Origin: Chlorophyllum brunneum
Lineage: Eukaryota > Basidiomycota > Agaricomycetes > Agaricales > Agaricaceae
NCBI GenBank assembly: GCA_963576785.1
Contig: OY756151.1
Span: 496,001 to 560,000 of the forward strand
Length of the DNA: 64,000 nucleotides
Reading direction: 5' to 3'
Shown here: piece by piece, positions 47,516 to 59,351 of the stretch
How the letters are laid out: each line of letters begins with the position of its first letter
How positions within the stretch are numbered: position 1 is the first letter of the stretch
Notes under the pieces: model-generated
Seen by the model: the letters and a program-made list of their open reading frames with translations, nothing else
Databases searched by the model: none
What the model was told of the DNA's origin: nothing
Program-made: the position numbers and the translations under genes

Positions 47516-50500
47516 TCATACAATCCCCTTAACCAACATACCCTCCAACCGACAAAACTCTGGCACAATAGCTGCATACGTCAAAAATGCATCCGTGTCG
47601 GGTTCTGCAACCTTCGCCAATCCGATTTGCGCCTCAGCATCCGACGTGGGAAGAGCTACGACCGGTGTCAATGGTGTTGGATTAGTTTGTCCTTGTCCCT
47701 GCTGCCCGCTTCCACTTCCAGCTCCAGGTAGAGATCCACCAGGAGTCGTTTGTCCATTCGACGCTGCACCGCTACCAGGTCCCGGACTAAGACTGATATT
47801 CAACCCACTCATACTAAGTGAGGTGATATCGGGTGTCGTATAGGCTGTCGATGCCGTTTTGAGCGAACTGGTGCTGGAGGAAAGTGTATCAACCGTTGGT
47901 CCTTGCGCTCTCATCCAATCACCAAATCCAGGAGGAACGTGTCCACCTGTCGCCACAATAGCCGGATCTTGTGGTACACCAACACCACTACCACCAAGTC
48001 CTGAGATACCCAGCCCATATGTCCCATTACCACTTCCAACGCCCCTATCGAGATCTTCTTCGTCCTCCTCAATCAACGTCGCTCCCACACCTGGCCTTGA
48101 ACCATAAGGTGTACTTGTCCCACTATTAGCACCACTCCCTGATGCTCCACTGGTACCGGGATTCCCAATACCAGCGGCACCAGTAACTAATCCAAGTAGA
48201 CCAGCCGTACCCGCACCTCCTCCTGCATTTCCCGCACTGCCAACAGAACCAGGACTCGCACCACCCACATTGGTTCTAAGTGGTACACCTCCAGTCGCAA
48301 CCCACCTCTTCTGCAACAACCTCTTAATCTCATCTTCAAACACACCTAGCCCCCCTACACTCCTCTCTCGTCCCCAAACCCATCTCGCGACATATGCACC
48401 TCCTAGTGCCGCCCGCCCGGGATACCCAGACACGGGTGCATTACGATGGGGTACAATTTGCGCTGACTCGACTTGGGTGCTGGGTACGAATACGGGTGCG
48501 TTGAACGCTTCCCCGACAAGGTTAGATACGGAAGGAAAGTTGGCCGCTGCACCCGTTGATATTATACGTGCGGGGAGAGGAGAGTGATCATATGGATCAA
48601 ATGAGAGACCGAGGCTTGATGGAAGGGAGGGATTGGGGGAAGTGGAGGCGGCGGAAGAGGGTGTAGAAGCACGGCCGATGAAAGGAGGTGGAGTTCCACT
48701 TTGCGCAGAAGAGCCGCTACTGGCGCTGATGGACCTTCTAGGGGAACCGAGCACTCCTGTAGCAAGCATACTGGACCATTTAACCCGGAAGGCGAGGACT
48801 TGACTCTCAATTAGACACCGGGGATTTGCTCGGAGATCCCTGAATTCATTGACTTTGATCCCGGTCTCGAAACGGAATATCCCCTTCACATGGGAATACG
48901 GATAACTGTCGGCTTGAAGGTGCCAGAAACTGAATAGTTTATCGTCGAGTCTACCGGTGCCGATGTAAAATAGGGGTTCCAGGAGGGCGGAGGATTATAG
49001 TGCGTCATCAGCAGCGGATAAAATGATTAGAATGCAGATCGGACAGCGGAGGGAAACGAATTCGAAATTCGATATTTGACTTACCCAATAGATCCGCCGG
49101 GGGGGACGATGGCAACCAAACGATCAAACGCGCTCCAGCTTTTCGTGTACATATCGCGTACCAATGCACGCGGAACATCAGCATTCCTATTTCGGACGAA
49201 TAACAAAATATCAATTTCAATTCGAAGCACCTCGGAACGACGAAATGGGCAAACCTGCTACAGAGAATCGCAATGTACCTCCGCTTCTCACCGGAGTCTT
49301 GCGCAGGATGGGGGAACAGATTATACAGACGTGTAGGCATATAATGTTGTGCGGGCGTAAGTAACATATCCATTGGACCGAAAGATAGTATTGCATCATT
49401 GGGGGAGGGACAAAGGGAAAGATAGTTTGCCAAGTAGTCAGATGTGAATGGAGCCACAAGTGCATCTATGTCAAGAAGGTTGAGTTGGCGGAACAAAAAG
49501 AGAAGAGGTATGTGTACCTGGGTCAAAACGATATCGTTCCACGAGGTATCGAGATACGTTTCCGGCGCGTCTTCCTCCTCCGGACGTGTCAACATCGCCC
49601 AGCCATCCTCGAACGCGACGACCTTCCTCTCGGCTTCCACCAACAATATCCAGGACGCCTTCATCCCAGTGGCCTTGACTTCCGGATGTACCTCCATGAA
49701 CCCACATTCCGGTCGCACAAGCCTCGGCCTCGCCCATAGATATCCATTTTCCGGTTAACAGACTACAGAGGAAGGCGCTTGCCAGCTGGACACGTCCAGT
49801 ACGCGCCCAGACCTCTTGCAGCCACGTTTCCCGCACCCGAAGTAACTGTGCAGAGACCATAGAGGGGGTTGCAGCAGTACCTACTCGTGCGGCCATCCTC
49901 TCGGGCCCTCCAAGTATGCCTTCAATCATAAGAGCATGAGGATGGGAAGCGGTATCTTGAGAGATAGGGGTATTTGGTAGGGAGAAAATATGGGCCGAGA
50001 AATGTGAGTGGAGAGGGAGATTTGGATCTAGAGATGAGAGTGAGGGGACGGTTGTAGACTTCCACCAGACCAGGGCATGCTTCCGGCGGGTCAGCTGGTG
50101 CGATTCTGTTGAATATGCCGGGCACTTACTTGGGCAGCGCCACCAATTGATTTTACCCTCGACAGGTCGTGGTTTCGGGCGAGCTTTTGCAGCAAGGCAT
50201 CTGTTGTCACGTGGGTAAGTAGGAGATCGAGACGTCGACACGTGCAGGGGGGCGGAAGACAAAAATAAATATACTCCGCGTAACCAGAAATCAAATTTCT
50301 GGGCCAAGTCAGAGCCCGGAGGTCCAATCCAGGTCACAACTCACCGAGTCCCTTGATCCACATTTCTACGGGAGTGGTATATGCATCGCCGGGCGTCGTA
50401 AATATGCCGCCTTGCGTTCTGTGATCGACAGAGGATCAGCTGAATGCGCGCAGGAACAGCGGGGGAAGACGAGCAAGACCCACTGGTATTCTGGGATTTC

Positions 50501-50626
50501 AGTGTCGAAATCGATGCTCTCGACCCCAACAAGCTCGAGACTCTCGTCGACGATAGAAGCACGGAGCTGGTCCGTGGACAGCTCGATGCCCAGGAAGAGG
50601 GCGGGGCCGGATTTAGGAGCGGGCAT
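47516..50626 (-). CDS. XKS1: xylulokinase (FGGY carbohydrate kinase), 865 aa
   Basis: Phosphorylates D-xylulose to xylulose 5-phosphate for the pentose phosphate pathway. Seven exons: 50626-50484, 50418-50345, 50200-50130, 50079-49518, 49465-49255, 49186-49085 and 48950-47516. N-terminal FGGY features: ALFLGIELSTDQLRASIVDE, TTPVEMWIKGLD, KSIGGAAQHALVWW. The middle has EAEACATGMW and FTSDYLANYL. The C-terminal domain starts PPGGSIGLDDKLFSFWHLQ and includes FRFETGIKVNEFRDL, RIISTGAAANFPSVSNLVG and ALGGAYVARW. Compared with yeast XKS1, GTST is replaced by FGPMD and EADACGM by EAEACATGM, though the Asp of the later FTSD-type motif remains. After ALGGAYVARW a low-complexity Gly/Ser insert of about 180 residues lengthens the protein. 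Function is likely but not certain. It is divergent from lectin B. Confidence 0.85.
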
Positions 50627-51430
50627 ATAGGGTATGGATATAACGGTATCCTGAGCGGGGTATTTGCTCGACGAGGACGGGGTAAACCGGGGAGGGGACG
50701 GAAGAGAGTGTGGACTGACAGTCCGTGCGCCTGTGGATGGCCCGAGCGCAGCAGGGAGGGCGTCTGAGAGAAGAAAAAGATGGGACTGTCTCCAGGATTT
50801 CTCACCCTCTCGCCTACCCCCACCTCCTCCAGAACAGCTCCGTTATGTAAGCGGGCGTCCCTCCCACTTCCCACGCTCACTGGCCCTCGGCATCCCCCGT
50901 GGCCGTATGTTTTCCATGCACGAATGCGTCCCGAGTGGTGACAGCCCTCTGACATTTCATTCCGTGATGTCTGCCGTTGATTGTATGTATTGCACCTGCA
51001 CACCACGTTCTCACTCGCCTTGACATCCCGCTAGTCCATATCTCACCCGGTATCAAACACTCTTCGGCTCCTAAAACATATCCCTTCCGATATCTGCATT
51101 AACTTGACGTCCGCCCGGTCTGTGCGTGGCGTCGTCCCGGTGCATCTCCCGCATTTCTAGAGCACCACACTACCTTTTTAGTCCAAACCGGCTTGTAACC
51201 CTTCCTGAAATGAAATAATGGCGGCCCAACCAACCCACGCGCACGATGCACGAATCATTATCTCTTCTTTGACGTACGGAATGGTTAGAACCATCTAACT
51301 TAATGACATAAACACGCTTCGTCCGCCCTGGGATGGCCATAAAAGCCTCACAGGACACAAATCCAACCCAACATCGTCTTTTCTTTGTTCCTTACCCTCC
51401 CCGCTTTCGTCTCCCTCCCACTTCTGCATC
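50627..51430. other. divergent promoter region between xylulokinase and lectin B
   Basis: 804 bases between the start of xylulokinase (-) and of lectin copy B (+). No gene was seen. It holds the TATA-like element listed separately, 87 bases before lectin B. Confidence 0.5.
51339..51344 (+). promoter_or_regulatory. TATA-like element of lectin copy B
   Basis: The plus-strand sequence GGCCATAAAAGCC holds ATAAAA at 51339-51344, ending 87 bases before the lectin ATG at 51431. Confidence 0.4.
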
Positions 51431-52234
51431 ATGTCCGTTGAAGTCAACTCTGGTCAAACATACAAGCTCACCAACGTCAAGTCGGACACAGCCCTCGACC
51501 TCTCAGGCGTAGACAACCGAGCTAGTACGTTCCCTTCGTATCCACACCCAATACGCACTAGCTAACCGTCTCTCCACGCGTCCCAGTCATTGGCTACCCC
51601 TATCACGGTGGCAAGAACCAGCAATGGACATTCGATTGGGTTGGTGATGCATGGACTATCCGCTCTGCCTCCTCGGGCCAATACCTAGGCATCGATGGTC
51701 AACCCGCGGACGGAACGAAGCTCATCGCCGTTCCCCAACCTTTCAAATGGCACGTCTGGCGTGACGATGCCAATGAAAATACTTTCCGGTGAGCTTGAGT
51801 TCTTTTCCCCTTAACCCGCCCTTTCACCGATGGCGACGCGACGGTCGAATCTTCCAATCTTTCTTTTCTTCTCCTTCGTGGCGTCTATTTATACTGTGCT
51901 TCTTTTCGCCCGTTGCTTCATTTCGCGCTAAATCTCATCTTCGCCGTCTCATTTTCACTCGATCTGTCACTGAACAATACCATCGCGTTGTTTCCATTTG
52001 ATACTATGATGTCTTCTGATGTGATACTAACCGTTTTGGACAGTATTTTCGTGCCATTCACGTACTACAACCTTGACCTATTCAACAAAGGTGACCCTAC
52101 TCCTGGAACACCGGTCACTCTTTGGTGGACTTGGGAAGGTCTTCATCAAACTTGGAAGATTGAGAAGCGTACGTCCCCCCTCCTCTCGCTTTTGTCTTCC
52201 GTTTACTAACACCGTTGTTTTCTTGACAGCTTGA
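51431..52234 (+). CDS. beta-trefoil (ricin B-type) lectin, copy B (141 aa)
   Basis: Carbohydrate-binding beta-trefoil protein related to copy A. Exons: 51431-51524, 51587-51788, 52044-52168 and 52230-52234. The last exon gives only two bases of the final Pro codon plus the TGA stop. Signatures: VNSGQTYKLTNVKSDTALD, IIGYPYHGGKNQQWTF, SSGQYLGIDGQPADGTKL, FKWHVWRDD and IFVPFTYYNLDLFNKG, with TPVTLWWTWEG at the C-terminal subdomain. The second intron is long, 255 bases. There is no signal peptide. The Gln-x-Trp motifs (QQW, QTW) are present where the fold needs them. As with copy A, the ligand is unknown. Confidence 0.9.
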
Positions 52235-53471
52235 GTGCTACGTACCGTGTCTCACGCCACAGACTACATAATACCCAAACATCTCCCGCAATTGTCACCA
52301 CGTTCCATCCCACGTGTCGCTGTACTTTCCCTCTGAACTTTTGTACCCTCTTCCCTCGTATAATATTTGTATTCACAACTTGGCAGCAGTATATGTTGTT
52401 TGTTGTGTTCCTTATTGTTTCGAATATACCTGTGTTGTATGGTTGGGGACTGCTCTTGGCCTTCCCCCGATCGATTGAGAAAATTTTCTTCAGCGAGCCG
52501 CAGCGGGACTGGTCGCAAGGGTGTTCGGATCAGATTCTTGGACCTCGTCCGATACGACATTCTTGAAGGCCTCCTTGTCCATTTTCCCAACCGATCATCG
52601 CCCCTAAACCTGTTTTCCAGCCGCTCCTTAATCACTCCCCTACACCCTCCACGCATCCAACACCCATTTCCAGACATACGAACGAAGCAAAAAACATTTT
52701 ATCACTTTCACAAGCCTCTCGAACAAGGATTACGGAAGTTGAGCTATTGTTAGACTAGAAGACCTTTCGACGCGTTCAGAGGATCTTGGTGCCTGGAGTG
52801 TTTTCCATCAGAGAAGTTCTGACCATTCGCAGGACACCCGAGAACCTGCTTGCCGGCATTTACACAGCATGGGTCGATTATTGGATAAACTTCGAAATTT
52901 CAACCCTGGGAGGGATCGAGGAGGGTCTCTTGTTAAGTAGAAGTCATCGGAAGGAAGTCAAGCGCGGAGTGGAGGAAATTTTTAAGGTGTGTAGAAATTT
53001 GGTGAGTGGTTGTGGTGGGACCATGCGAGTGTGAAAATTACCTGAGACTTGTCGGCGTCTTTCTCACAAATGTAGCGGAAGTGGTGTGTGTGTGGTTAGG
53101 CGGAGGATGGGTAATCTAGTTTGAACTCGAGTGGGGTATAACAACATCGAATCGGACAATGCAAAAATGGGTCTCTTGTTTCTGGTCACTCCCATGTTCG
53201 TTCCATCAGACAATTAAATCCATCTATCTCTTCATAAGTTCATACTCTCGATTGTCATCAGTTTCCTCCTGTAGAAATGATCCTGGTGAAGATGTTCCGT
53301 TCTAATATTTTATCTACCTCATCCGACAAGTCCGCGGTCTGCTGCTGAAGGAACGGGGCCAGCTCTCAGTCATTATGTAGTACAGGGCGAATTATGTGAT
53401 GCCAAGGAATGGGTTGGAACACCCACTCTACATCCAACTCTCATTTCAACGCCGGACCGGAACGCGTGTGC
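52235..53471. other. intergenic stretch
   Basis: About 1.2 kb between the lectin B stop and the F-box gene stop. Only short open frames, none with family signal. Confidence 0.5.
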
Positions 53472-54899
53472 TCAACCAAAAGACCTCTGCCTAAACTCGA
53501 TCGCCCCTTTTTCTTCGCAGTATGGTAAACATCTTCTTGCTTTACCCTCTACTTGGGGCCACCTATCACCCCATCTTGCTCCATCCCATGAAATGACCAG
53601 ACGGGAGAACGACGGACGAGAAACTAGGCGTTCATCTAGTTCTACGAGTTTTGAGAGAAGATGTAAATGATTATCATGGCCGGACACAATGAAGATTTCC
53701 AAGATGTCGAGTTGCGGTGCGAAGTTTTCATGTCTGAAAAGGTAGGGGAGGACTTCACATACGACGTCTAGCGGTGCTCCAATCAAAACCCGCTTCAACG
53801 AGGTATTCTGGGTAAATTGGCTTAGAGGCACTTGGGGGTTCTCAATCGCGAACGGCACTATATGCAGAGGACAGCTGGATTAGCTTTCAAATTTCACCGA
53901 TAATAAGAGGGGGTGCGGACCTGGATCATGTCTAAATGGAGATTCTGGGCGAGAAAACAACTCAAGCTCCTCGAGGTTCTTTCCGACCCCATTCAGAAAC
54001 CATCCGATATCACCATTATACAGGTCATATCGCCACGAAATTTGACAAAGTGATAATGAAGAGATGGTCAGATGGCGGGGCTCGCATGCCATAAACCATT
54101 CTATTATATTCGGGTACGAATCCATGTCCATGTCCAACCTCCGCAACGATTTTGGAGGAGGGAGGGGGACATAGGGCCTGTAATCCATAGGCTGATAACG
54201 TGCACTATGAACGATGAGTCCTTCCAGAGCTGGACAGAGCCGTATCGTGTAGACTGTTTCTTCGATATAGGTGTAGGCGGGACTGTGGAACTCGAGGGAT
54301 TTGATCTGTGAGAATATGGTGGGTGGAGATGTGTTGGGGATGTAATCTTCCCCGTATGGTAGTGGGGTATCACAAGAGGCTGGACTGTTATTTATGAACA
54401 CAAGTGTATGAATGGCAGGCAATGGAATTTCATCGAAAAGGGATAAGGCGGTGAAGAAAGACCTGCGAGACTTTCGGTTGAAATCAGAGTATTCTTGACA
54501 TTCAACGACCAAAACTTGTATAAACGCGGGATCGAGCGTTCGCAGTGGCGATCTGAAGATGTCTGCGAGCGCGTAGGGCTCGGTAGGATCCGGTACGACT
54601 TTGACTCTTCCATCGGGAAAATAGAGAGACAAGAGGCGACGACGGGCAGGGGGAAGCCATGACTTGCTCACAAGTGCACAAGTCAGGAGTATGTCCAATC
54701 TGGGCTTGTTATTTGAACATTCAGTTGCTGAGGCCTCTTGAGATGGTGTATCTGCTTGTACTGAAGCCAAAGCAAGGCCGAGGATGAGATCTAAAATCTC
54801 ATGCGGGAGTTCGGGATAGTCCATGGGCAGCCTTATTGTGCATCCAGTCTGTGCACTGACATTGGCCACCGAATAAGGATCAATCGGACCTTTCGGCAT
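53472..54899 (-). CDS. F-box/LRR-like protein (454 aa)
   Basis: Two exons, 54899-53921 and 53857-53472. The intron 53858-53920 (GTCCGC...TATAG) is fixed by phase: HDP joins to VPFAIENPQ. The N-terminus has the F-box-like ELPHEILDLILGLAL and TCALVSKSWLPPARRRLLS, as in the large mushroom F-box family. The rest is rich in Leu with short repeated Leu-rich strands, for example KSLRRLDMDMDSYP and NLEELELFSRPES. It is presumed to recruit substrates to an SCF ubiquitin ligase. The start could also be MDYPELPHE about 25 codons downstream. The partner substrate cannot be predicted. Confidence 0.85.
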
Positions 54900-55092
54900 T
54901 TGACGCTTGCATCACGCTCAAATGTCGGCAGTGCCGGTTCGCGAATTCCTTTGGCTCTCACTGTCCAAAGGTTGGTGTCCGCCTTATCGAATTACGAACA
55001 GCCTAGATTGTGTCTTTCAAGAAACAATATGGACGCAACTACCCTACCAGAACAGGAATATCTCCGAGTCCATCTTGCCAACAGCGACGCTC

Positions 55093-56066
55093 TCAAACAC
55101 AGAATCCCATATCAACGAAGGAGCGCCACCTATCATCGTTATAGACAAACTTTTCGTTAACGAGGTTCTGAATACTGGCCGGCTACACCGACGTCAGAAG
55201 AGAACAAGCCTAAAAAACTGAGGAACATACCGGTGGGTCAATAACAGTCCCAAAGTCAACAGGAGCGGCAGTCTCTATAGGGCCTTCCACGTTAACGAAC
55301 CACTGTAAGACTTCGTCAGAATACTCAACCGTCGAATAAGAGGTGTCAACACTCGCCCTAGATGGAACGTTACGCCCGTGAACGAAGCCTCCCTGCTGAG
55401 CAAGTTTCTCATTCTGCTGGATGATTACTTCACGAGCATCCTCCATATCAGCCTCACAAGCTGCTCTGCTTGCAAAGTCCCCTTTGTTTGCATTCCAACG
55501 GTACCAGATCTGGGCTCCTGGAGCAGAAGCGGTGACAATCCAAGTGTAGCCTAAATCCGACCCAGAGCCGGCAAAGAGACCAGTCCCAAGGATGTCTGAA
55601 GCCTTTCGGGTGTAGTCAATCTCCTGCAAGAACGTGGGAGAAGGAGGGTCGCCAGTGCTAGGCCGCTTGGCATAGTACACTTTTCCGCTCGAAACTTCTT
55701 TGGCCACAAACGACTGGGATAGTTGACGAATGAGGATCATAAAGGATGAATCGAAGGATATACGAACCGATTCAGTCGCTGGACCTGGAATATCTTGGAT
55801 CAGCTCATATTGAGCACCCCCAATTGTAATGGCTGTGGGGTAATTTTAGAAATTATCAGCGGAACATATACGTGGAAGCTGACTTGACCCGACGTTCTGC
55901 CTCTGGACAAGCCCTGTAGGAACCTCGATGTCCCGCTGGATACCTTCAATCAACTTCCAGGTGCAGTGCAGGAAGGCGAATTCATTACCTGAGGGAGTAC
56001 AGCAGCGGAGACCGCAGTAGCAAGAGACAGACTGGCAAGAATGACTGGTGAGGTGATGAACTTCAT
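55093..56066 (-). CDS. secreted protein, unknown family (279 aa)
   Basis: Four exons: 56066-55989, 55953-55884, 55832-55231 and 55182-55093. The predicted signal peptide is MKFITSPVILASLSLATAVSA. The mature part contains ITIGGAQYELIQDIPGP, FVAKEVSSGKVYYAKRPS, LGYTWIVTASAPGAQIWYRW, and a C-terminal region IQNLVNEKFVYNDDRW. Few cysteines are visible (a CEADMEDA stretch and one near the end). I do not recognise the family and propose no function. The donor of intron 2 (A|GTCAGC) is non-ideal but is required by phase. The gene is 193 bases from the F-box gene start, on the same strand. Confidence 0.7.
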
Positions 56067-56115
56067 TATGAGACTGTTTGTGGGGGAGGTGAAACTGGAA
56101 ATGAGCTGGCCGAGC

Positions 56116-56121
56116 TATATA
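56116..56121 (-). promoter_or_regulatory. TATA box of the secreted protein gene
   Basis: TATATA in the sequence CTATATAAAT, about 50 bases upstream of the ATG at 56066 on the minus strand. Confidence 0.5.
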
Positions 56122-56129
56122 AATGTATC

Positions 56130-57363
56130 GTGCTGCAGTCGCCGTTCAAAACGTGTTCGAGCGTGGATTCATTGAACCGAATACGTTGAAGAAGAAGGAA
56201 CCAAAGAACTGACTATTACAGCACCGACAGAAGGAATGATGAAAGGCGTCTGTTGGGAAATAGGTCAGCTGGGCAGTCTGATTGCGAGCCATTCTCGTTA
56301 CGTCGTTGTGCCGCTTAGCGTCTTCGGCGCAAATGATATCGAAATGTGCAATAGAGTATGTTCGCTGTCTAATTTTAATCATATCCTACGTCACTTGAAT
56401 GCGGAGATAAGCTATTTACTTACCGATTCCGTTGATAGGCTGAGCAATTTGACAGGTTCCCGGCAGCCAACCGAAAAGGTGAGTGGGTATATCGAGTTTG
56501 GCGGGCAACAGGTAGGGGATTTGGAGAGTCCGCGGTGTTGTAGTTCGGCTTGAAACTTGAACAACAGGGTTGGGCAGGAAGAAGAGCAGCGTTCCCATAG
56601 GTGGGATAGGTAGGATTACAAAGTAATCTTGCCGCAGTTGCAAAGGGGGCAGAAGGTGCTGCATGAGAGCGTTCCCGGTGCGAATAAACACAAAGGCTGT
56701 TTGTGTTGCACAGCACCAAAGTAGAACTTCGGGTATGCACACCAATAATGCAGCCTAGTCAATCGTGACTTCGCCTTCCAATGAGTCAGTTTCCGATAAC
56801 TGAGGTTTTCCTAGGAAAACGTAGTGTGTCTGGCCTGGCGTATCGAACGTGGTGAAGAGATGATGTTAGCCCCGAGAGATATATGGGTTCAATAGGCGTG
56901 TAATTTATCGTAGACGCGTGCAAGCGTGGGCGAGGTCCAGCAGGAAAATACACCTCGCTGGTTTCGCTCAATACCTGTTTACGTGGGCTTGCCTTTCATG
57001 GTGATACCTCTGTTCAGTGCAGTGGGGTGGTCGTGGCTGCCGTCCGTTATGCCCAGCTTTTTATACCGAATGAAGGGAGATGATAGAGAGGTTGGGGAAA
57101 GGTGACGCAATTGTTCCAGGTGTGGAAAACCAATCTGCGGGCGGACGTTCGCAGGCAACGGTATGCAACGTGTAGATTCAAAATGTACCAAGTCCTCGCT
57201 TTGCACAGGATAGTTACGAGTTTTCCTGGCTGATATTGCAGAGTCCGCTGTATTCTAGTGCTAGCACACGGTGTATTGTGCTTGGTAGATAACTATTGGC
57301 TCGAATGAAAAAGGTAGTCCCTGACGCAGTACCCGGTACTGCTACTGTATCCAAATAAACACA
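56130..57363. other. intergenic stretch, possible undetected small gene
   Basis: About 1.2 kb without a clear gene. Minus-strand open frames at 56416-56745 and 56786-56971 (MSETSEVYFPAGPRP and onward) could be pieces of a spliced gene, but I found no consistent joined model or family. Confidence 0.35.
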
Positions 57364-58442
57364 TCAAGCATTCTCGCCAGCAACGGAGAGGTCCCTTGCT
57401 ACAGACTTCATGTATGCGAGAGTCACCCCAATGAAAACAATAATCAAAGGAACGGTAGCGCGAAGGAAGCGTAGTTGGTCTCCGTTGCAAACTCCGGACC
57501 CGATCGAAGGAGCAGATTCAGAACCATTGTGGAATTGTGCCTGTGCCTCGACCACAATCATGAGGACAGCCATACCAAAGGACGCTAGGAATCTTTTGTA
57601 TTCAGCATCAGCATTGGTGAACCCTGGGGAAGAAGAAAGAGATTCACCCAGCAAACCAGACTGTCGGAAGTGAGAGAAAAACCCAGAGGCGCAGACTATC
57701 TTCATGGACGGGGCTGGCCCTTGTTGACTGTGGAATTATCAGAGATTGATATTGATCCAGGCGCGTTGACAATGCGTACCCTTTTCCAGGCCCTATACAT
57801 GCCAGGTCCTGTCTCGGGTGCCTCAAAGTACTCCTTGTAGAGGACACAGACAGCAAAAGTCATCAAGCCATATAGCAAGCAGAAAATGGCAAAGATGTAC
57901 GCCCATGAACATTTCGGCAGAGGTGATATTGATATAAGAGGGAACATAGGGCTACGTTCAAGCTAAATCGGTCTTTGTGCTCTGCTAGAGTAAGATAATA
58001 CGTACGCTAAAATTATGCCGACCATGACCTGGTGTATCTCCCATACACGCACAAGCGGCCGAACCTTGGTCTTACTGTGTTCAGGAGCAGTTGCTTGGCC
58101 TTCACTTGTACGTTGGGTATTTCTGGTGTCTCCGTCATCTGTTCCAAGTGCGGGACCTGGTCGCAACCAGTAATAGTACCAGTAAGGTATGCCGCCAGAT
58201 AGTAAGAGAACGGTCCAGCCAAACACTAGGCAAAAAACTCGAAAGCTGCGGAGCCCATGATGTTCAGTAGTGGGTTACCACAGAGGAGGTAGCGCGCACA
58301 AATTTAACGGAGAACTTGAGGGTCCAGGTGTTCGACCTCGTTCCGTATCTCTGTTCGAAACAGAGTTGGGCTGCGAGCCATTGTCGTTTGCTCCTGGACT
58401 GTGTGCTTCTGTGCTGTCGTTGTTTACTCGTGTGTCTGCCAT
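57364..58442 (-). CDS. small multi-pass membrane protein, unknown family
   Basis: Proposed exons 58442-58279, 58245-58006, 57951-57780 and a last exon ending at 57364. The N-terminus is Asn/Ser-rich (MADTRVNNDSTEAHSPG). Helices follow: FRVFCLVFGWTVLLLSGGI, then WEIHQVMVGIILA, WAYIFAIFCLLYGLMTFAVC, FLASFGMAVLMIVVEAQAQ and RATVPLIIVFIGVTLAYM. The second exon is reached through a 33-base intron. The acceptor of the last exon is uncertain: the phase requires an AG at about 57704 (ATGAAG), and a stronger AG about 30 bases earlier opens the wrong frame. No family was recognised. Confidence 0.6.
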
Positions 58443-58532
58443 GTAAGAGGTGTTGATGTTGGGGGAAAGAGATGAGTTTCGACCCAAGTCCAGTTGCTTT
58501 TAAACACGATGCACAGTAGTGTAAGCCAATAT

Positions 58533-58675
58533 CCCGAGGTCATGGCGAAGGGATGATGGAAGCCTCCTCCGAGGTCATGGCGAGGAGACTGGACAGCGTA
58601 CTCTTCGCCGTTTTCAAGACCTCATCGAATTTCTTATAACCTCGAGTTTCCACTCGAGTTCGCCATGACCTCGGG
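58533..58675. repeat. three copies of a 15-16-base repeat, two direct and one inverted
   Basis: CCCGAGGTCATGGCGA at 58533-58548, CCGAGGTCATGGCGA at 58569-58583, and the reverse complement TCGCCATGACCTCGGG at 58660-58675. A short palindrome, CTCGAGTTTCCACTCGAG, lies next to the inverted copy at 58641-58658. Confidence 0.9.
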
Positions 58676-58954
58676 TAAACGACCGTAGTCCAGTCAACAT
58701 TCGCTGAGACCTTGGATGAACCTGAATGAAACTTGGATGGATTTTGGGTACTTTTGCACAGCAGCATGAGCTCATACTTTGTGTTTGAAAACCCAAGAAG
58801 TGGCAGGGGAACATTTTCTCGCGTGGCAAAGTAACCTCTTGAGACGATGTAATGTAACCCCGTGGGAAGATGACCCTGCGTCGGGCGGCCTCCCGAATAT
58901 CCCGCATAAAGTTTGGACTCCTTCAACGCTACATCTATATGGATGCTCAGGATC

Positions 58955-59351
58955 CTATGGTACCAGGGATTGTGTTTGGTAGACGTCTGCAGATATCTTT
59001 GGCCCATGTGATGAATCGCCTTCACACACAGTCAGGACTGATGGTGATTATGAGCGGGAGATGAAAGATGATGGATATTGGAGGCTACTTACAGTCGTTG
59101 CCATGATTCCCAGTTACCGAAACACTATGACCAGCGGTGAAGGTGTGAATTGTTTCGTTGTCGTGCACCCGTCCTTTGGCATGCTTGATGACCGCATGGA
59201 GGTACTGGCATTGTTATTTGGTGGAGGATTTGTCAACTGGAGCAGAAGAACAACTGCGTTCGTTTCCAGTTAACCCAGTACCTCCAGCTACTGGGGGAGT
59301 CCCAATAAGATTTGCTGTCAGACCCAGGACGCAGAGGGTTTTGGGAGTCAT
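58955..59351 (-). pseudogene. probable pseudogene of a small secreted protein, in-frame TAA
   Basis: Minus strand: ATG at 59351 opens MTPKTLCVLGLTANLIG, a weak signal-peptide-like start. The frame runs to VDKSSTK, then a TAA at 59216-59214, and continues in the same frame with QCQYLHAVIKHAKGRVHD and HTFTAGHSVSVTGNHGND up to a perfect donor, GTAAGT, at 59092. A second exon, 58986-58955, completes the frame and ends with TAG. Apart from the one stop, the total of 291 bases is divisible by three. The family is unknown. It may be a decayed gene, or a gene with a sequence error. Confidence 0.35.

Noticed and set aside
56236..56745. open frames on both strands
   Set aside because: No consistent spliced model, and no family signal on either strand.
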